From Casuarina equisetifolia (taxonomy: Eukaryota; Streptophyta; Magnoliopsida; Fagales; Casuarinaceae): 64,000 nt of DNA. This document shows, in pieces, positions 23,603 to 35,990 of this stretch. The notes under the pieces were generated by a model. That model was given only the letters and a program-made list of their open reading frames with translations. It searched no databases and was not told the DNA's origin. Position 1 is the first letter of the stretch. Each line of letters starts with the position of its first letter. The DNA lies in assembly GCA_028551475.1 (NCBI GenBank), contig CM052354.1, positions 12,049,172 through 12,113,171 of the forward strand, in the 5' to 3' direction. The position numbers were made by a program, and so were the translations under genes.

Positions 23603-24089
23603 CTAAACTTAAGATTATCAAGGAATAGTGTTCTCTTGATTGCCTCCTTAGGTTGCATGATAACATCCTTATCCTTATCTCTGGCACATTTTTTCTCAAC
23701 ATCATCTTTTCACACTTGCTTGCCATTTCCCAAGCTTATTACCTTTGCATCTTCTCTAGGATTCTTCTTTGTATTGCTAGGCAAAGAACCCTGTTGTTTT
23801 CCTAAGATCATATTAGCCAATTAACCCATTTGCACCTTTAAACTTCTAATTTGAAGCTTTCTGATTTTGAAATCTCACTTTAGTATTCTTGATAAAGCTT
23901 TGTGTAGTGTTGCTCAAGTTGGTGACTAGATCCTCTAAATTAGGCTTCATCTCTTCTATTTGCTTGAATCTTATTGGCGACCTTATTGCATTTGAGTTGC
24001 TCCAAGAAAAATTTGGATAGTTACACCATCTTAGATTGTTAGTGTTAAAGTATGGATTATTCTACAACTTACTTGAACTTCCAACAAAA

Positions 24090-24880
24090 TTAGCATTTTC
24101 ACTATATTAGGCAAAAATGTTACCTATTTGACATTTTATGCTCAAATGTTCTCCACCATAATGATTACATACTATATTCTGAATCCTTATAACTTGAGCA
24201 TTTAAGTTATCCATCTCCTTTTTTAGTTTTTCAAATTGTGCATATATTACAGTGAAAGTATCAACTTCATGAACTCCATTTACTTTATGCATAGGTAGCC
24301 TCTTAATAGGTCATTGATAATTATTAGATGCCATTTCCTCTAAGAGGTTATATGCTTCTTCTAGTGTCTTATTATTCAAGGCCCCTCATGTAGCTACATT
24401 AAGCATAAAACAAAGATTTATATTAGATCCATTATAGAAAGTTTGTACTTGTAACTATATGGATAATTCGTGATGTGGATATCTCCTTAGAGACTCCTTA
24501 AATCTTTTTCATACTTCATAAAGCAATTCATTGTCCATCTCTGCAAAAGTATAAATATTGTTATGCATTTTAGTATACTTTACAGGAGGAAAGAACTTAC
24601 CAAAAACTTCTCAGCCAAATCATCCCATGTCATAATTGATCCTCCAAGAAAAGAAGAAAGCCAATTTTTAGCTTTGTCTCTAAGAGAAAATGGAAATAGT
24701 TTTAACCTGACAGTATCATCTATAACTTCATTGTATTTGATCATGTCATAAACTTCAAGGAAAGCTTCAATGTGAGCGTTCGGATCATCGTTTGGTAGCC
24801 TACTAAATTTCACAGATTGTCGAAGCATCTGGATGAATGTTGGCTTAAGCTTAAAATTGTTTGCCTGAATTGCAAGCTTC
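24090..24880 (-). pseudogene. Athila-type Gag remnant
   Basis: The frame at 24828-24580 has LPNDDPNAHIEAFLEVYD, RLKLFPFSLRDKAKNWL and TWDDLAEKFL, matching the young element's Gag. The part at 24292-24107 holds NGVHEVDT and a CCHC-like segment with CNHYGGEHLSIKC. Stops separate the pieces. Confidence 0.8.
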
Positions 24881-25232
24881 TTGATGCTTGAGGTGGCACC
24901 TTATACTATTGGTGCAACATAATCTCTTAGAAGTTTGTGCAAATCATCATTATCCCTATCCTTCTAATTTGACTATTCTATTCTCGTAGAACATTCAATT
25001 TTTGGATCAAGATCAATAAGTTATTATCCTTGGCTATAGTTCATACACTTCTACAACACCTTTGAATAGTAGCAACTTAACAATTTTTTTTTTGTCAAGG
25101 AAAAAATAGTAATAATAAAGCAAAATAAAAATAAAATCTAACAAAAAAATTTTTGTTTATAAAAAAGAAAATAAAGGCTAGAGTAAACTTAAAATGATTT
25201 GGTATTAATATTAATCAATAGTAAACAACTAA

Positions 25233-25250
25233 TCCATGGCAATGACGCCA
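25233..25250 (-). promoter_or_regulatory. Decayed tRNA-Asp primer-binding site
   Basis: On the minus strand TGGCGTCATTGCCATGGA, four mismatches from the intact site at 9124-9141. It lies just inside the 5' LTR. Confidence 0.7.
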
Positions 25251-25256
25251 AAAACC

Positions 25257-26552
25257 TGTTCAGTAAAATTTTAAATACAAGTGACCATGTCGAACAAGTA
25301 ATATAATGATAAAAAAGTGTATCATCCCATAGAAATTTATGAATACTAAACTAATTAAGTACTAATCATGAACTAATTCTAAAATTTATCTAGCAATTTA
25401 AAAGAAAATTGATGTTGAATTAAAATTAAAGATTTGAAAAAAATTAAATTAAATTCAAGTAAGAAAGATTTATATGAGAAATATGTTAAGAGTATCCAAT
25501 TTTACCACAATTACTAGATATGAATTTTCATATTTTATATCTACAAGAATGATAATACCTATGTGATGGTGGAACTTCTTAATTTATTTATTATCCTACG
25601 TCTAGGTATAGTAAACCTACTCTATTTATTAATTTAATATATTTTTATGTGAATCAAAATAAATAAAGTGCATTAAGGTGTATGAACATTCCTAGTTTAT
25701 AATAAATCTTTCAATCATTTTATCACCAAAAGTTGCATAGACAACAAGGTATATGTCTATTCATATTTAATTCATGATTATATATTATAAGAAGCAACTT
25801 TATATAATCCCCTTTTAGTCTCAAATATGCAAATCAAATTATTTAAGTGGTGGCCAATCACTTAAAAGCATTAAGCATAATAATGTATAACTTACAAAGA
25901 TAAAATACTTGCAAAACATAAAAACTTATAAAGTTCACATCATTATAGTTAGACTACATTGTCGCTCTAACAAAAGAAAATTAAAACATAATGTAATAAC
26001 AAATCAAAACAATGTTAGAAATTAAACAAAATATCTTAGATGAAGAAAAACAAGAAAGTTGTCACCACACTATCTTCTTTTTAAGAATTCTTTGCAAAAT
26101 TTCTACAAATCAAACCAAAATAAAAAATTGTATGAAGTAGAGATAAGCTATCATGCCTCTCCTTTCTTTTACTTTCTTTTTCTTTCTTTTTCTTTCTTTT
26201 TTTTTCCTTTCTTGGTTCTGGGTGCACCACTCTTTCTCTCTCTCTTCTTTCTTTTTCTATTTCTTTTGTGTGACGCCCCCTAGTTTTTCTCTTCACAATT
26301 CACGCTTTCCTTTTTTTCTTGACTTTCTTGTCCCTTTATTCTGTCATTTTGTGTCCCTTTTGTTTGTTTTGTTGTGTCTTTCTATTATGGCAGCTTCTCC
26401 TTCTTCTTCTTCTATTTTTTTTTTCATTTGGGACTTCTTACATAAACAATAAAATTTTAAATAATAAAATAAAGTTAAAATGTTGTCTCACAAAAATACA
26501 TTATTTATATTCTAAAATAGTCAAAATAACTCTATAAAAAATAAAGTTATCA
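25257..26552 (-). repeat. 5' LTR of old Athila-type element
   Basis: 1296 bp in minus orientation, beginning (plus reading) TGTTCAGTAAAATTT and ending AAGTTATCA. It has a pyrimidine-rich block at about 26155-26420 instead of the GC-rich block of the young LTRs, so it belongs to a different LTR subfamily. Confidence 0.85.
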
Positions 26553-26557
26553 TAAGG
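26553..26557. repeat. Target-site duplication TAAGG (right)
   Basis: Matches 7375-7379 exactly and marks the far end of the old Athila-type insertion. Confidence 0.8.
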
Positions 26558-29500
26558 TGACAAGAGACCTAGTGATTATTTCAAAAATCTAAAATTTTTC
26601 TCCATGATAGACTTTGTGATTTTTTTTCAAAATTATGGAGCTACTTATGGTTTGTCACATGAAGTAGGAATCTAACTTTTATAGAATTGAAATGTATCAA
26701 ATTAATAGTAATGCAACAATATTTTAACCAATTTTTATATAATATAATTTTCATAGGTACAATGACTTTTGTAATGTTAAGATATGCTCATGTGTTTCTA
26801 CATTTTGATATTCATAAATAAAATTTACTTTTTCAACCAAAAATAAATTATAAGTTATGTATCCAAAACACATTTAACATAACTAGGCCTAAGTTCAATT
26901 GAAGCCCAATTAAGCAAATATTTTAGGGGTAGCTAAAGTTAGATCTTACAAGCCATAAAATAGAAATGTAAATTCAATAACATTTTAAGTCGTATTTAGG
27001 TTGAACATGCAACATAATTTTTCTCATATTCCATAGTCACTCATGATAAATAGATCTTAAATTTATCCCTTGTATATGGTTATCCAATATATACAATTCA
27101 AGTAGAAAATTTTTCTTGATTTACACCATTAAGACACTGGTTGCTTTTTAAAAAGGATATTTAAGTTTAAATTAAGAATACATCAATTTGAAATGCTACA
27201 ACAACTCAATTCCAACAAGCTTAAGGATTTTCAAGCCAAGGTTTTGGTTTAAATGGAAGATCGAAACTTGGACTTAAATTCAACTTAACCAACATTAAGA
27301 TTCCTAACAACCCCAATTTAAGGATTAATTTAATGAATTCAACTTGCTTGTGAACTAATTTGCCATCCTATTAATATATATAATGGAAATTTATTGACAC
27401 TATATACAATAAATTTACAATTAGAATTTTGTTTGTGGCAAGTTGCTATATGGAGAATACATTCTTTCTAATAAACAACATTATAATACTTATATAAGTA
27501 CAAGCTATAAATCCTCTTCAACAATGAAGGGATGAAAAGTGTGTAATGTGAAAAGCAATATTATCAATTATATTTCCAATTTTAGTTTAGTACCACATGC
27601 AAGTTAATCAAAATATAATACTTCTATGACATTGTTCTGTTGCATTGTCTTTAATTTCATATAGGCTAATCTATTTAGTTAAAGTCTTTGAAGGATTAGG
27701 TTTAAGCCATATCTATGTATTAAACCAAGATATAATTATTAAACCTAACATTACTATTATTATTTAAATGTGTTAGGGTATCATCTCTATTTAAACAAAA
27801 AAAAGAAAATCAAAATATAGTACTAGTCTAAGAGATCAATCTAAACATACTAAAAAGACTCAAATGACATAGCTTTAGTTAGATCTCAAGGTAAAAGCCA
27901 TAAGTTTAGTCTACCCCAACTTGGCAAGTCCATAACATGTTGTAGCTAAACTGTTGTAATAAAACAATTTGAGGTTTCATGTATCACCAGCACACCTTTG
28001 GTCTTGATAAGAGAATGTGGCTTCTCATTGGACTCCATTCAAACGTTTCAGGTTCTTATTTTTTTAGTAATGTATAATATTCCCTCCATCTTTGTAAACC
28101 TAACTCCACGCAAAGATACTATTCATCGGTATGGTCTCTTAAGTGAAAAAAAGCACAAATTTGTAAAATTGACAAGAGAATTGAGGCTACTTGAGACCAT
28201 TCCTACATTCACCCAAATGATTAGGGAGAAAAAAATAAAAAGAAACATTAGAATAATTTATAAATGCGAAGCTCCAAGGAAAGTGAAAAAGTTCTGACAA
28301 TTTATGTTGTTGATATCCTTATTCCTTCCTAATAAGAATCTGTTTTTTTTTTAAATACTTAGGCCCCTACAATGCTATCTTGTTGTATTATATTTAGTCA
28401 CTTCAGCCCCCACAGCCTTACGCCCCGAAGGCCCATTACAGTGCTTTTGATTCGTACGAATCAAAAGACATCATATATGCATTTAGCAATTATAGTTTTT
28501 CATACCTACGTCCAATAGTACTATTTTGATTACAAAGAATCAAAGGTCAATTACTCATCCCTTACGTATGTTTCACAATATAACCTGCTAGTTTTGCTTT
28601 GTTGTTGAAACATAAAGGCTAAGTTCTTAAATAACAGTAGAGAGATTAACATATCCTCGGTTAAAATAGAGAATAGTCTTTTATGGAAAAATAATCACAG
28701 ATTTGAAAGATAAATTGATTTAGAAAATAGTCTATATCATATTAAATGCACATTTTAAAATAATTAATTTAAATATATGACAATTGTTTTTAGAACAAGC
28801 TATACCATTAGCACCTAGATGGTTTCTTTTTATGATACTATGGTAATTTCATAGTTTAATCCAATTGCTATTGATTGATCTAATTTAAAGTCATAGTTAC
28901 AAGGAGAAAGAAAAAGATAACTAGCAACAGATATAGATAACTAATAATCCTACAAAAGTTCCTACTTATTTCAAATAAGTTAAGAAAATGTCTAGTAGAA
29001 AAGGAATTCTATATGAATGATTATTCTTAAGGATGAAGTGTTGGCTAAATCATAATTTTATTTGCTATAATGTAATTCTTACAATCTTTTTTTAACAAAC
29101 TATTCATAGCCTCATAATGTCCATCATAATAATATCATAAACATATCATTAATTTTAATTTTATATAGGAAAGACTAGAGTTTGTGACGTGGGAACAAAA
29201 CTTCATGCCAAACATTATTGCATTACTATTTATTAAACAACAATGAGTTTGAGGAAATGTGGATACAATGAAGAAATATTTAATTGGATTATAATTATGA
29301 CGTTTATTAGGTTTGAAACAAGTGTAATGCATCTATAATTAATCCTTCTTTGGATTAATAAAAAATGATCAAGAGATATTTCTTCTTAAAGATGGGAGAG
29401 GAGCAATAAACTTGAGTCAATAATATCCAATCCATGAAGTATGGTCTTAATTGTGTTAGCCTTGAGGCTAACAACGAATAAATTATTCTTACTATTAGCT

Positions 29501-29912
29501 GCACTTGGACTTCCATCAAATGCCTAAGCTAGGTTGAGGTTAGGCTAAAACTCTAATACTTATCATGGAAAATGTTGAAGGACCAAGTACTTGGAAAATA
29601 CTTGCCGCATATGGATGCATAGTATAGTCTATCAAAAATCATATAAAAAGTTAAAGTAATTTTGGAAATTAATCATGTCTAACTCTTGTGAAATGTTTTG
29701 ACTAAATGCTCACCTAATTATCTTTCACCTTATTAGTCTCACCTTATTAGATGTAGGCCTTAAGACAAAGGGAGGAGAATTAATTTGAGCTATTATAGAT
29801 TATGTCTTGTGTATAGTAGTTGTGAGAAGATTTGAATGGCCTTCTCCTTTCTCATGAAGTCATGGTTGACGTCAATGCCTATGATTTGCTTGGCACACCA
29901 CCCCTCATGGCG
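26558..29912. other. AT-rich intergenic region, no gene recognised
   Basis: Only short open frames occur. The longest (27998-28297) starts at a non-ATG codon and resembles nothing I know. One GC-richer patch at about 28390-28440 precedes a perfect palindrome. The stretch is likely old, degraded repeat DNA. Confidence 0.45.
28444..28467. repeat. Perfect 24-bp palindrome
   Basis: CTTTTGATTCGT followed directly by its reverse complement, with no spacer. A related imperfect inverted repeat (TTTTGATT, 6-nt spacer, AATCAAAG) lies about 80 bp downstream at 28524-28545. Confidence 0.85.
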
Positions 29913-29917
29913 TTAAC

Positions 29918-31649
29918 TGTTGTAAAATAAGGATTTTGTTGTGAAAAAAATATATTTCTTGAAAATATGTTTTTCATAGGTGCAAAAGAAAATCATAGGA
30001 AGTAAAAGGTATACAAATTATAATATCAATTAATGATATTATAAAGTAACCGGGTCCCTACATTCCTTCATAAAATATCTTCTTAAAGTGCTCTTGAGAA
30101 ATATATTTATGAATGATGTTAAAAATATATTAGAACATATTTTTAAGAAAAATGATACTTGGCTTTATGCACTTGTAGGAACATATAAAGAGCTTTGATT
30201 CTAGCTTGATTTTAATTCAAGTGAAGCTATATGTTACACCAAATGTGAGCTTGCTAAATGATCATATTACTGGACCATGCTTACATTATTGGACCATGCT
30301 CATATTGCTAGACTGTGCTCATACTGCTAGACCATGCTCATATTGCTAGACCGTGCTCATATTATTGGACTATACTTATATTGCTGGACCTTGCTTATAG
30401 TACTAGACCATGCTTATATTGTTGGACCTTACATGCTACTGGACTAGGCCAGATCTAAGACTGATCCGTGACAAGGGTCACATATGATGTAGAAGCCTTG
30501 CTCGCTTCTCACTCGATTACATGATACTACTACGTCGTTCAACTTATCAAGGGCGCACTTAAGTGAGGCTTACTTGTTCTGTGCCCTAGGTACTACCTTT
30601 CGAAAAGAAACCAACCTCTGGAGACACCTTCGTTCTCTCTAGTGCCGAGTCCTCAACGGAAGGATCTTGGAGAAGATAGGATGTCAGAACGGTCAAATTT
30701 GATGGATGGCTCACTGTTTCTAATGAGAAGAAGGCTACGACTCAGGTTTGATTTAAAAAGCCCTATATTTGTTCTCTATTTAAGGAGAATGCATGCATGA
30801 AGATGAGGTTGATGATTGACAACTATTTAAAGTTTTACAACGAAATGATCTTTTGAGCTCACTCATTATTTGATCCAAGTTCACTCATCTTTCGGTGACT
30901 CATAAGGATTCGGTGATACTTGATTATTCGGCTTATCCTTTGATTATTCAATTGATTGCACCGTGTATAACATTATTTATGTGCTGATTACATTTGAAAA
31001 TATATATTGCACATAAATATTGTGAGAAATCTGAAACCCTAATTTGTTGAAATTGGGGATTTCATGATAGAAGCTTTGAACTTTGTTATTCATACTTGAA
31101 TAGCTCTTCTGACTAGCAATATCCCACAAACCATCATATTATTTGGGGATTTGCATCTGTACATGATCTTTTGATCATATCTTATATTTGAATTTAAGAA
31201 TTCCTTTGAGAAGGAATTGTATAGATTAGGGAAAACGTATTCTCTTAATCTGGTTTGAGTAAAGGAGACTTCAATCAGTTGGATTGAAGGAGAAGAGGGT
31301 GGGCGTAGGACTTAAGGATTGAGTGCCGAACCACCGTGATAAATTTGGTGTTTATTTCTTTGCTCTCTATTGACTTGAATATCTCTTATTGTTTGCTACT
31401 AATTATTCTATCATTTATTTGATACTTGCTGACTAGTTTATTTGCTAAATAGTTGTGAAATAATTGAAGATAATTTGCTATCTCATCTAGAGCTAACATG
31501 TCATTTGTTTAGAATTTGCTTGCTTGATACTTGTTTTATTTGTGTGACTTGCTTACATACTTGGATTAATTTTTATACCAAAATAAAAGTGATTAAGTCT
31601 TGGTTCAAACAATTCAACCCCCCTTCTTGTTAAGCCATAAAACCCAACA
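29918..31649 (+). repeat. Solo LTR (family L2) with internal minisatellite
   Basis: 1732 bp, TGTTGTAAAATAAGG to AAAACCCAACA, flanked by the perfect 5-bp duplication TTAAC (29913-29917 and 31650-31654). There is no internal region. The same family appears at 63499-64000 (first 500 bp, close match) and, more diverged, at 57953-59817. The superfamily cannot be told from an LTR alone. Confidence 0.85.
30271..30430 (+). repeat. 19-bp minisatellite within the L2 LTR
   Basis: About 8.4 imperfect copies of a 19-bp unit, best form TAGACCATGCTCATATTGC. The related LTR at the right edge (about 63865-63970) has fewer and more irregular copies around TTGGACCATGCTTATGTG. Confidence 0.85.
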
Positions 31650-31654
31650 TTAAC

Positions 31655-32772
31655 AACTCATAATGGGTTCCTAGCTTCTTCTCCAAATCAGACCCCTTTG
31701 ATGCCGAATGGAATGACACAGGCCACCCACTGGCTTCCTTACTTCCTCTACTCTCAAACCCCTTTGTTTCCCCAACCAACTCTTTTTTGGACCAGCTGCC
31801 AACACTAGGAACATGTGCCTTTTTCCTAGATTTTCCACTGTCATGGCCATTACACCACCACTTGCCATAAGCACTATAATGTTTAGTTTGTTGCCTCATA
31901 GGCCTAACCTAGTTTCCCTTCGGCCCTTTAGGCCCATTATGCCTCCCAGGCCCCCTATGCTTCCCTAGCCCATTTCCCCCTATTTATCCCTTCTCTCTAA
32001 GCTTACCTTAACTCCCTTCCTCCTTTCTCCCCCCAACACTTTGCCCTTGCAGCCTCCTCTTGGTATTCGAACTTAGGTGCCACTCATCATGTCACGAACA
32101 ACACTACTGACCTCACCATCACTATTCCTTACACCCACCCTCAATAGTTGACTATTCGTGATGAAGTCTCTCTTTCCATCACTCATATCAGTACTATTCA
32201 ATCATCTTCTCCTCCTTATATTCGTTTGACTAAAGTTTTAGTTGTTTCTTGCATCATTAAAAATTTATTATCTATTTCCCATTTTGCTCTTAATAATCAT
32301 TGTGTGTTTCTTTTCCATAATATGTATTTTATTACTTGATTTTTGCATACTTGTTAGATTTTCCTCAATGGCACCCTTGATCACAACTTCTACTGCATCT
32401 CACCATTCAATAGAGCTTCATCTCATTTCACACTTTTTGCCTCACTTTTTAACTCCTTTACTCTGTGGCATCACCATCCTAGCCATGCCTCATTTGTTGC
32501 TGTTATTCATCTTTTGTTTTCTACAAAAAATCCTTTCACTCACACTTCCTCCTTTCTATGTATAGTATGTGCTCCTAGTAAAAGCCATCAACATACCCAT
32601 CCCTTACTCAATCTTGAGTTTCCCAACCCTAGAACTAGTCCATTTTCATATATAGGCCCTACTCCTATAACTTCATACCATGGTTATAAATATTATTTTT
32701 GTTTCATTGATGATCATTCTTGTTTCACATGGTTCTAGCCCTTTACCGCTTGTGACTAGCTCCCATCCATCT
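31655..32772 (+). mobile_element. Copia element remnant cut by the 5S array
   Basis: Plus-strand Ty1/Copia polyprotein debris. From about 32063 it reads WYSNLGATHHVTNN, the protease active-site region with the usual Asp-Ser changed to Asn-Leu. A gag-pre-integrase segment follows (IIKNLLSISHFAL, then WHHHPSHASF) and the start of integrase (CIVCAPSKSHQH, GPTPITSYHGYKYYF, FIDDHSCFTWF, ending near 32738). Several frameshifts break it. The remaining integrase, reverse transcriptase and 3' LTR are absent, because 5S spacer sequence begins at about 32773. 31655-32060 carries no clear domain. Confidence 0.7.
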
Positions 32773-32957
32773 TTAGAGATCCGTGAAGTGTCTCGATGTC
32801 AACATGTGGCAAAAAAAAACTCGTGTTTCTTTCGTGCTACTTTTTTGCACGTTCCTACAAATTGTGCAGTCATTTGGTAGGGCCCACACAACGAATGGAC
32901 TACCGATGTAGTGTTCTGAGTTCGACGTACATTACCCGACAAGGATCAAGAAACAAC

Positions 32958-33076
32958 GGGTGCGATCATACCAGCATTAATGCACCGGATCCCATCAGAA
33001 CTCCGCACTTAAGCATGCTTGGGCAAGAGTAGTACTAGGATGGGTGACCTCCTGGGAAGTCCTCATGTTGCACCCC
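32958..33076 (+). rRNA. 5S rRNA gene copy 1
   Basis: Full length. Differs from the array consensus at 20T, 51C, 58A, 68A and 108A. The change at 51 lies in box A. Confidence 0.9.
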
Positions 33077-33293
33077 TCGTTTTGCTTTTTGTCACTCGTA
33101 CGGGAGTTCCTAGGGATTCGTGAAGTGCCCTTATGTCAACACGTGGCAAAAAAAACTCGTGTTTTTTTCGTGCTACATTTTTACACATTCCTACAAATTG
33201 TGCGGTCATTTGGTGGGGCCCACACAACGAATGCATTGCCGATGTAGCGTTCTGAGTTCGACGTACATTACCCGATAAGGATCAAGAAACAAC

Positions 33294-33412
33294 GGGTGCG
33301 ATCATACCAACACTAATGCACCAGATCCCATCAGAACTCCATAGTTAAGCGTGCTTGGGCGAGAGTAGAACTAGGATGGGTGACCTCTTGGGAAGTCCTC
33401 GTGTTGCACCCC
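33294..33412 (+). rRNA. 5S rRNA gene copy 2
   Basis: Full length, about six changes (17A, 30A, 48A, 49T, 76A, 95T). Confidence 0.9.
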
Positions 33413-33630
33413 TCGTTTTGCTTTTTGTCACCCGTATGAGAGTTCCTAGGGATGCGTGAAGTGCCCTGATGTCAACACATGGCAAAAAAAAACTCGTGTT
33501 TTTTTCGTGCTACTTTTTTGCATGGTTAAGTAAATTGTGCAGTCATTTGGTGGGGCCCACACAACAAATGGACTGCCGATGCAGCGTTCTGAGTTCGACC
33601 TACATTACCCAACGAGGATTGAGAAACAAC

Positions 33631-33749
33631 GGGTGCGATCATACCAACACTAATGCATTGGATCCCATCAGAACTCCGCAGTAAAGCGTGCTTGGGCGAG
33701 AGTAGTACTAGGATGGGTGACCTCCTGGGAACTCCTCGTGTTACACCCC
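33631..33749 (+). rRNA. 5S rRNA gene copy 3
   Basis: Full length, about six changes including 28-29TT, 53A (box A), 102C and 113A. Confidence 0.9.
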
Positions 33750-33967
33750 TCGTTTTGCTTTTTGTCACCCGTATGGGAGTTCCTAAGATGCGTGAAGTGC
33801 CCCGATGTAAACACATGGCAAAAAAAAAACCCATCTCTTTCTCGTGCTGCTTTTTTGCACATTCCTACAAATTGTGCGATCATTTGGTGGGGCCCACACA
33901 ACGAATGGACTACTAATGTAGCGTTGTGAGTTCAACGTACATTACCCGATGAGGATCGAGAAACAAC

Positions 33968-34086
33968 GGGTGCGATCATACCAGCACTAATGCACCAGAT
34001 CCTATCAGAACTCCGCAGTTAAGCGTGCTTGGGCGAGAGTAGGATTAGGATGGATGACCTCCTTGGAAGTCCTCTTGTTGAACCCT
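33968..34086 (+). rRNA. 5S rRNA gene copy 4, diverged
   Basis: Full length but about nine changes, several in box C (87A, 97T), and a damaged 3' end. Probably non-functional. Confidence 0.85.
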
Positions 34087-34305
34087 TCGTTTCACTTTTT
34101 GTCACCCGTACGGGAGTTCCTAGGGATGCGTGAAGTGCCCCGATGTCCACACGTGGCCAAAAAAAAACTCGTGTTTTTGTCGTGCTACTTTTTTGCACGG
34201 TTACGTAAAATGTGCGGTCATTTGGTGGGGCCCACACAACGAATGGACTGCCGATGTAGTGTTCTGAGTTCGATGTACATTACTCGACGAGGATCGAGAA
34301 ACAAC

Positions 34306-34424
34306 GGGTGTGATCATACATGCACTAATGCACTGGATCCCATCAGAACTCTACAATTAAGCGTGCTTGGGCGAGAGTAGTACTAGGATGGGTGACCTCC
34401 TGGGAAGTCCTCGTGTTGCACCCC
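34306..34424 (+). rRNA. 5S rRNA gene copy 5
   Basis: Full length. About seven changes cluster at 6-29 and 47-51; the second half is consensus. Confidence 0.9.
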
Positions 34425-34642
34425 TCGTTTTGCTTTTTGTCACCCATACAGCAGTTCCTAGGGATGCATGAAGTGCCCCGATGTCAACCCGTGGCAAAAA
34501 AAAACTAGTGTTTTTTTCGTGCTACTTTTTTACACGGTTAGGTAAATTGTGTGGTCATTTGGTGGGGCCCACACAACAAATGGACTGCCAATGCAGCGTT
34601 CTGAGTTCGATGTACATTACCCAACGAGGATCAAGAAACAAT

Positions 34643-34761
34643 GGGTGCAATCATACCAGCACTAATGCACCGGATCCCATCAAAACTCTACAGTTAAGCG
34701 TGCTTGGGCGAGAGTAGTATTAGCATGGATGACCTCCTGGGAAGTCCTCGTGTTGCACCCT
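34643..34761 (+). rRNA. 5S rRNA gene copy 6
   Basis: Full length, about eight changes (7A, 41A, 47T, 48A, 78T, 82C, 87A, 119T), three of them around box C. Confidence 0.9.
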
Positions 34762-34979
34762 TCGTTTTGCTTTTTCTCACCTTTACGAGAGTTCCTAGGG
34801 ATGCGTGAAGTGCCCTGATGTCCACACGTGGCAAAAAAAAACTCGTGTTTTTGTGGGGCTACTTTTTTGCACAATTAGGTAAAATGTGCGGTCATTTGGT
34901 GGGGCACACACAATGAATGCACTGCTGATACAGCGTTCTAAGTTCGACGTACATTACCCGACAAGGATCGAGAAACAAT

Positions 34980-35098
34980 GGGTGCGATCATACCAGCAAT
35001 AATGCACTGGATCCCATTAGAACTCCACAGTTAAGCATGCTTGGGCGAGAGTAGAACTAGGATGGGTGACTTCCTGGGAAGTCCTCGTGTTGCACCCA
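34980..35098 (+). rRNA. 5S rRNA gene copy 7
   Basis: Full length, about eight changes including 20A, 29T, 58A and 92T. Confidence 0.9.
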
Positions 35099-35315
35099 TC
35101 GTTTTACTTTTTGTCACCCGTACAAGAGTTCATAGGGATGCGTGAAGTGCCCCGATGTCAACACGTGGCAAAAAAAACTCATTTTTTTTTCGTGCTACTT
35201 TCTTGCACGTTCCTACAAATTGTGCGGTCATTTGATAAGGCCCACACAACGAATGGACTGCCGATGCAGCGTTTTGAGTTCAACGTACATTACCCAACGA
35301 GGATCGAGACACAAT

Positions 35316-35434
35316 GGGTGCGATCATACCAGCACTAATGCACCGGATCCCATCAGAACTCCGCATTTAGGCGTGCTTGGGCGAGAGTAGAACTAGGATG
35401 GGTGACCTCCTGGGAAGTCCTCGTGTTGCACCCC
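35316..35434 (+). rRNA. 5S rRNA gene copy 8 (box-A variant)
   Basis: Only three changes: 51T, 55G and 76A. The first two define the box-A variant that is common in the right part of the array. Confidence 0.9.
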
Positions 35435-35652
35435 TCGTTTTGCTTTTTGTCACCCGTACAGTAGTTCCTAGGGATGCGTGAAGTGCCTCGATGTCAACAC
35501 GTGGCAAAAAAAAACTCGTGTTTTTGTCGTGCTACTTTTTTGCATGGTTAGGTAAAATGTGCGGTCATTTCGTGGGGCGAACACAACAAATGGACTGCCG
35601 ATGCAGAGTTCTGAGTTCGACGTACATTACCCGACGAGGATCGAGAAACAAC

Positions 35653-35771
35653 GGGTGCAATCATACCAGCACTAATGCACCGAATCCCATCAGAACTCCA
35701 CCGTTAAGAATACTTGGGCGAGAGTAGTACTAGGATGGGTGACCTCCTAGGAAGTCCTCGTGTTGCACCCC
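35653..35771 (+). rRNA. 5S rRNA gene copy 9, diverged
   Basis: Full length, with 57A, 58A and 60A inside box A plus 7A, 31A, 48A, 50C and 97A. Confidence 0.85.
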
Positions 35772-35990
35772 TCGTTTTGTTTTTTATCACCCGTATGGGG
35801 GTTCCTAGGGTTACGTGAAGTGCCCCAATGTCAACACGTGGCAAAAAAAAAACTCGGGTTTTTTTCGTGCTACTTTTTTGCACGGTTAGGCAAATTGTGC
35901 GGTCATTTGGTAGGGCGCACATAATGAATGGACTACCGATGCAGTGTTCTGAGTTCGACGTACATTACCCGACGAGGATCGAGCAACAAC

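Larger units (their letters stand above)
7380..26552 (-). mobile_element. Decayed Athila-type Gypsy element containing nested insertions
   Basis: A complete but dead LTR retrotransposon on the minus strand. The 5' LTR is at 25257-26552. The primer site, gag, protease, reverse transcriptase, RNase H and integrase remnants follow down to about 19830, then a long non-coding 3' region and the 3' LTR. The 3' LTR is split into 7380-7449 and 14452-15660 by the younger element at 7450-14451. A LINE (15661-18256) sits exactly across its junction with the internal region. Perfect TAAGG duplications at both outer ends prove that these pieces belong to one insertion. Many frameshifts and stops make it non-functional. 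With the inserts removed it would be about 9.6 kb, which fits Athila-like elements. Confidence 0.85.

Noticed and set aside
26059..26537. Phe/Leu/Ser-rich open frames
   Set aside because: They are translations of a pyrimidine-rich tract inside an LTR.
27998..28297. 99-codon frame as a host gene
   Set aside because: No domain, no ATG at the start of the frame, no splice context and no relative that I recognise.
31630..31899. Minus-strand 89-codon frame beside the solo LTR
   Set aside because: It overlaps the LTR end and duplication and is antisense to Copia debris.
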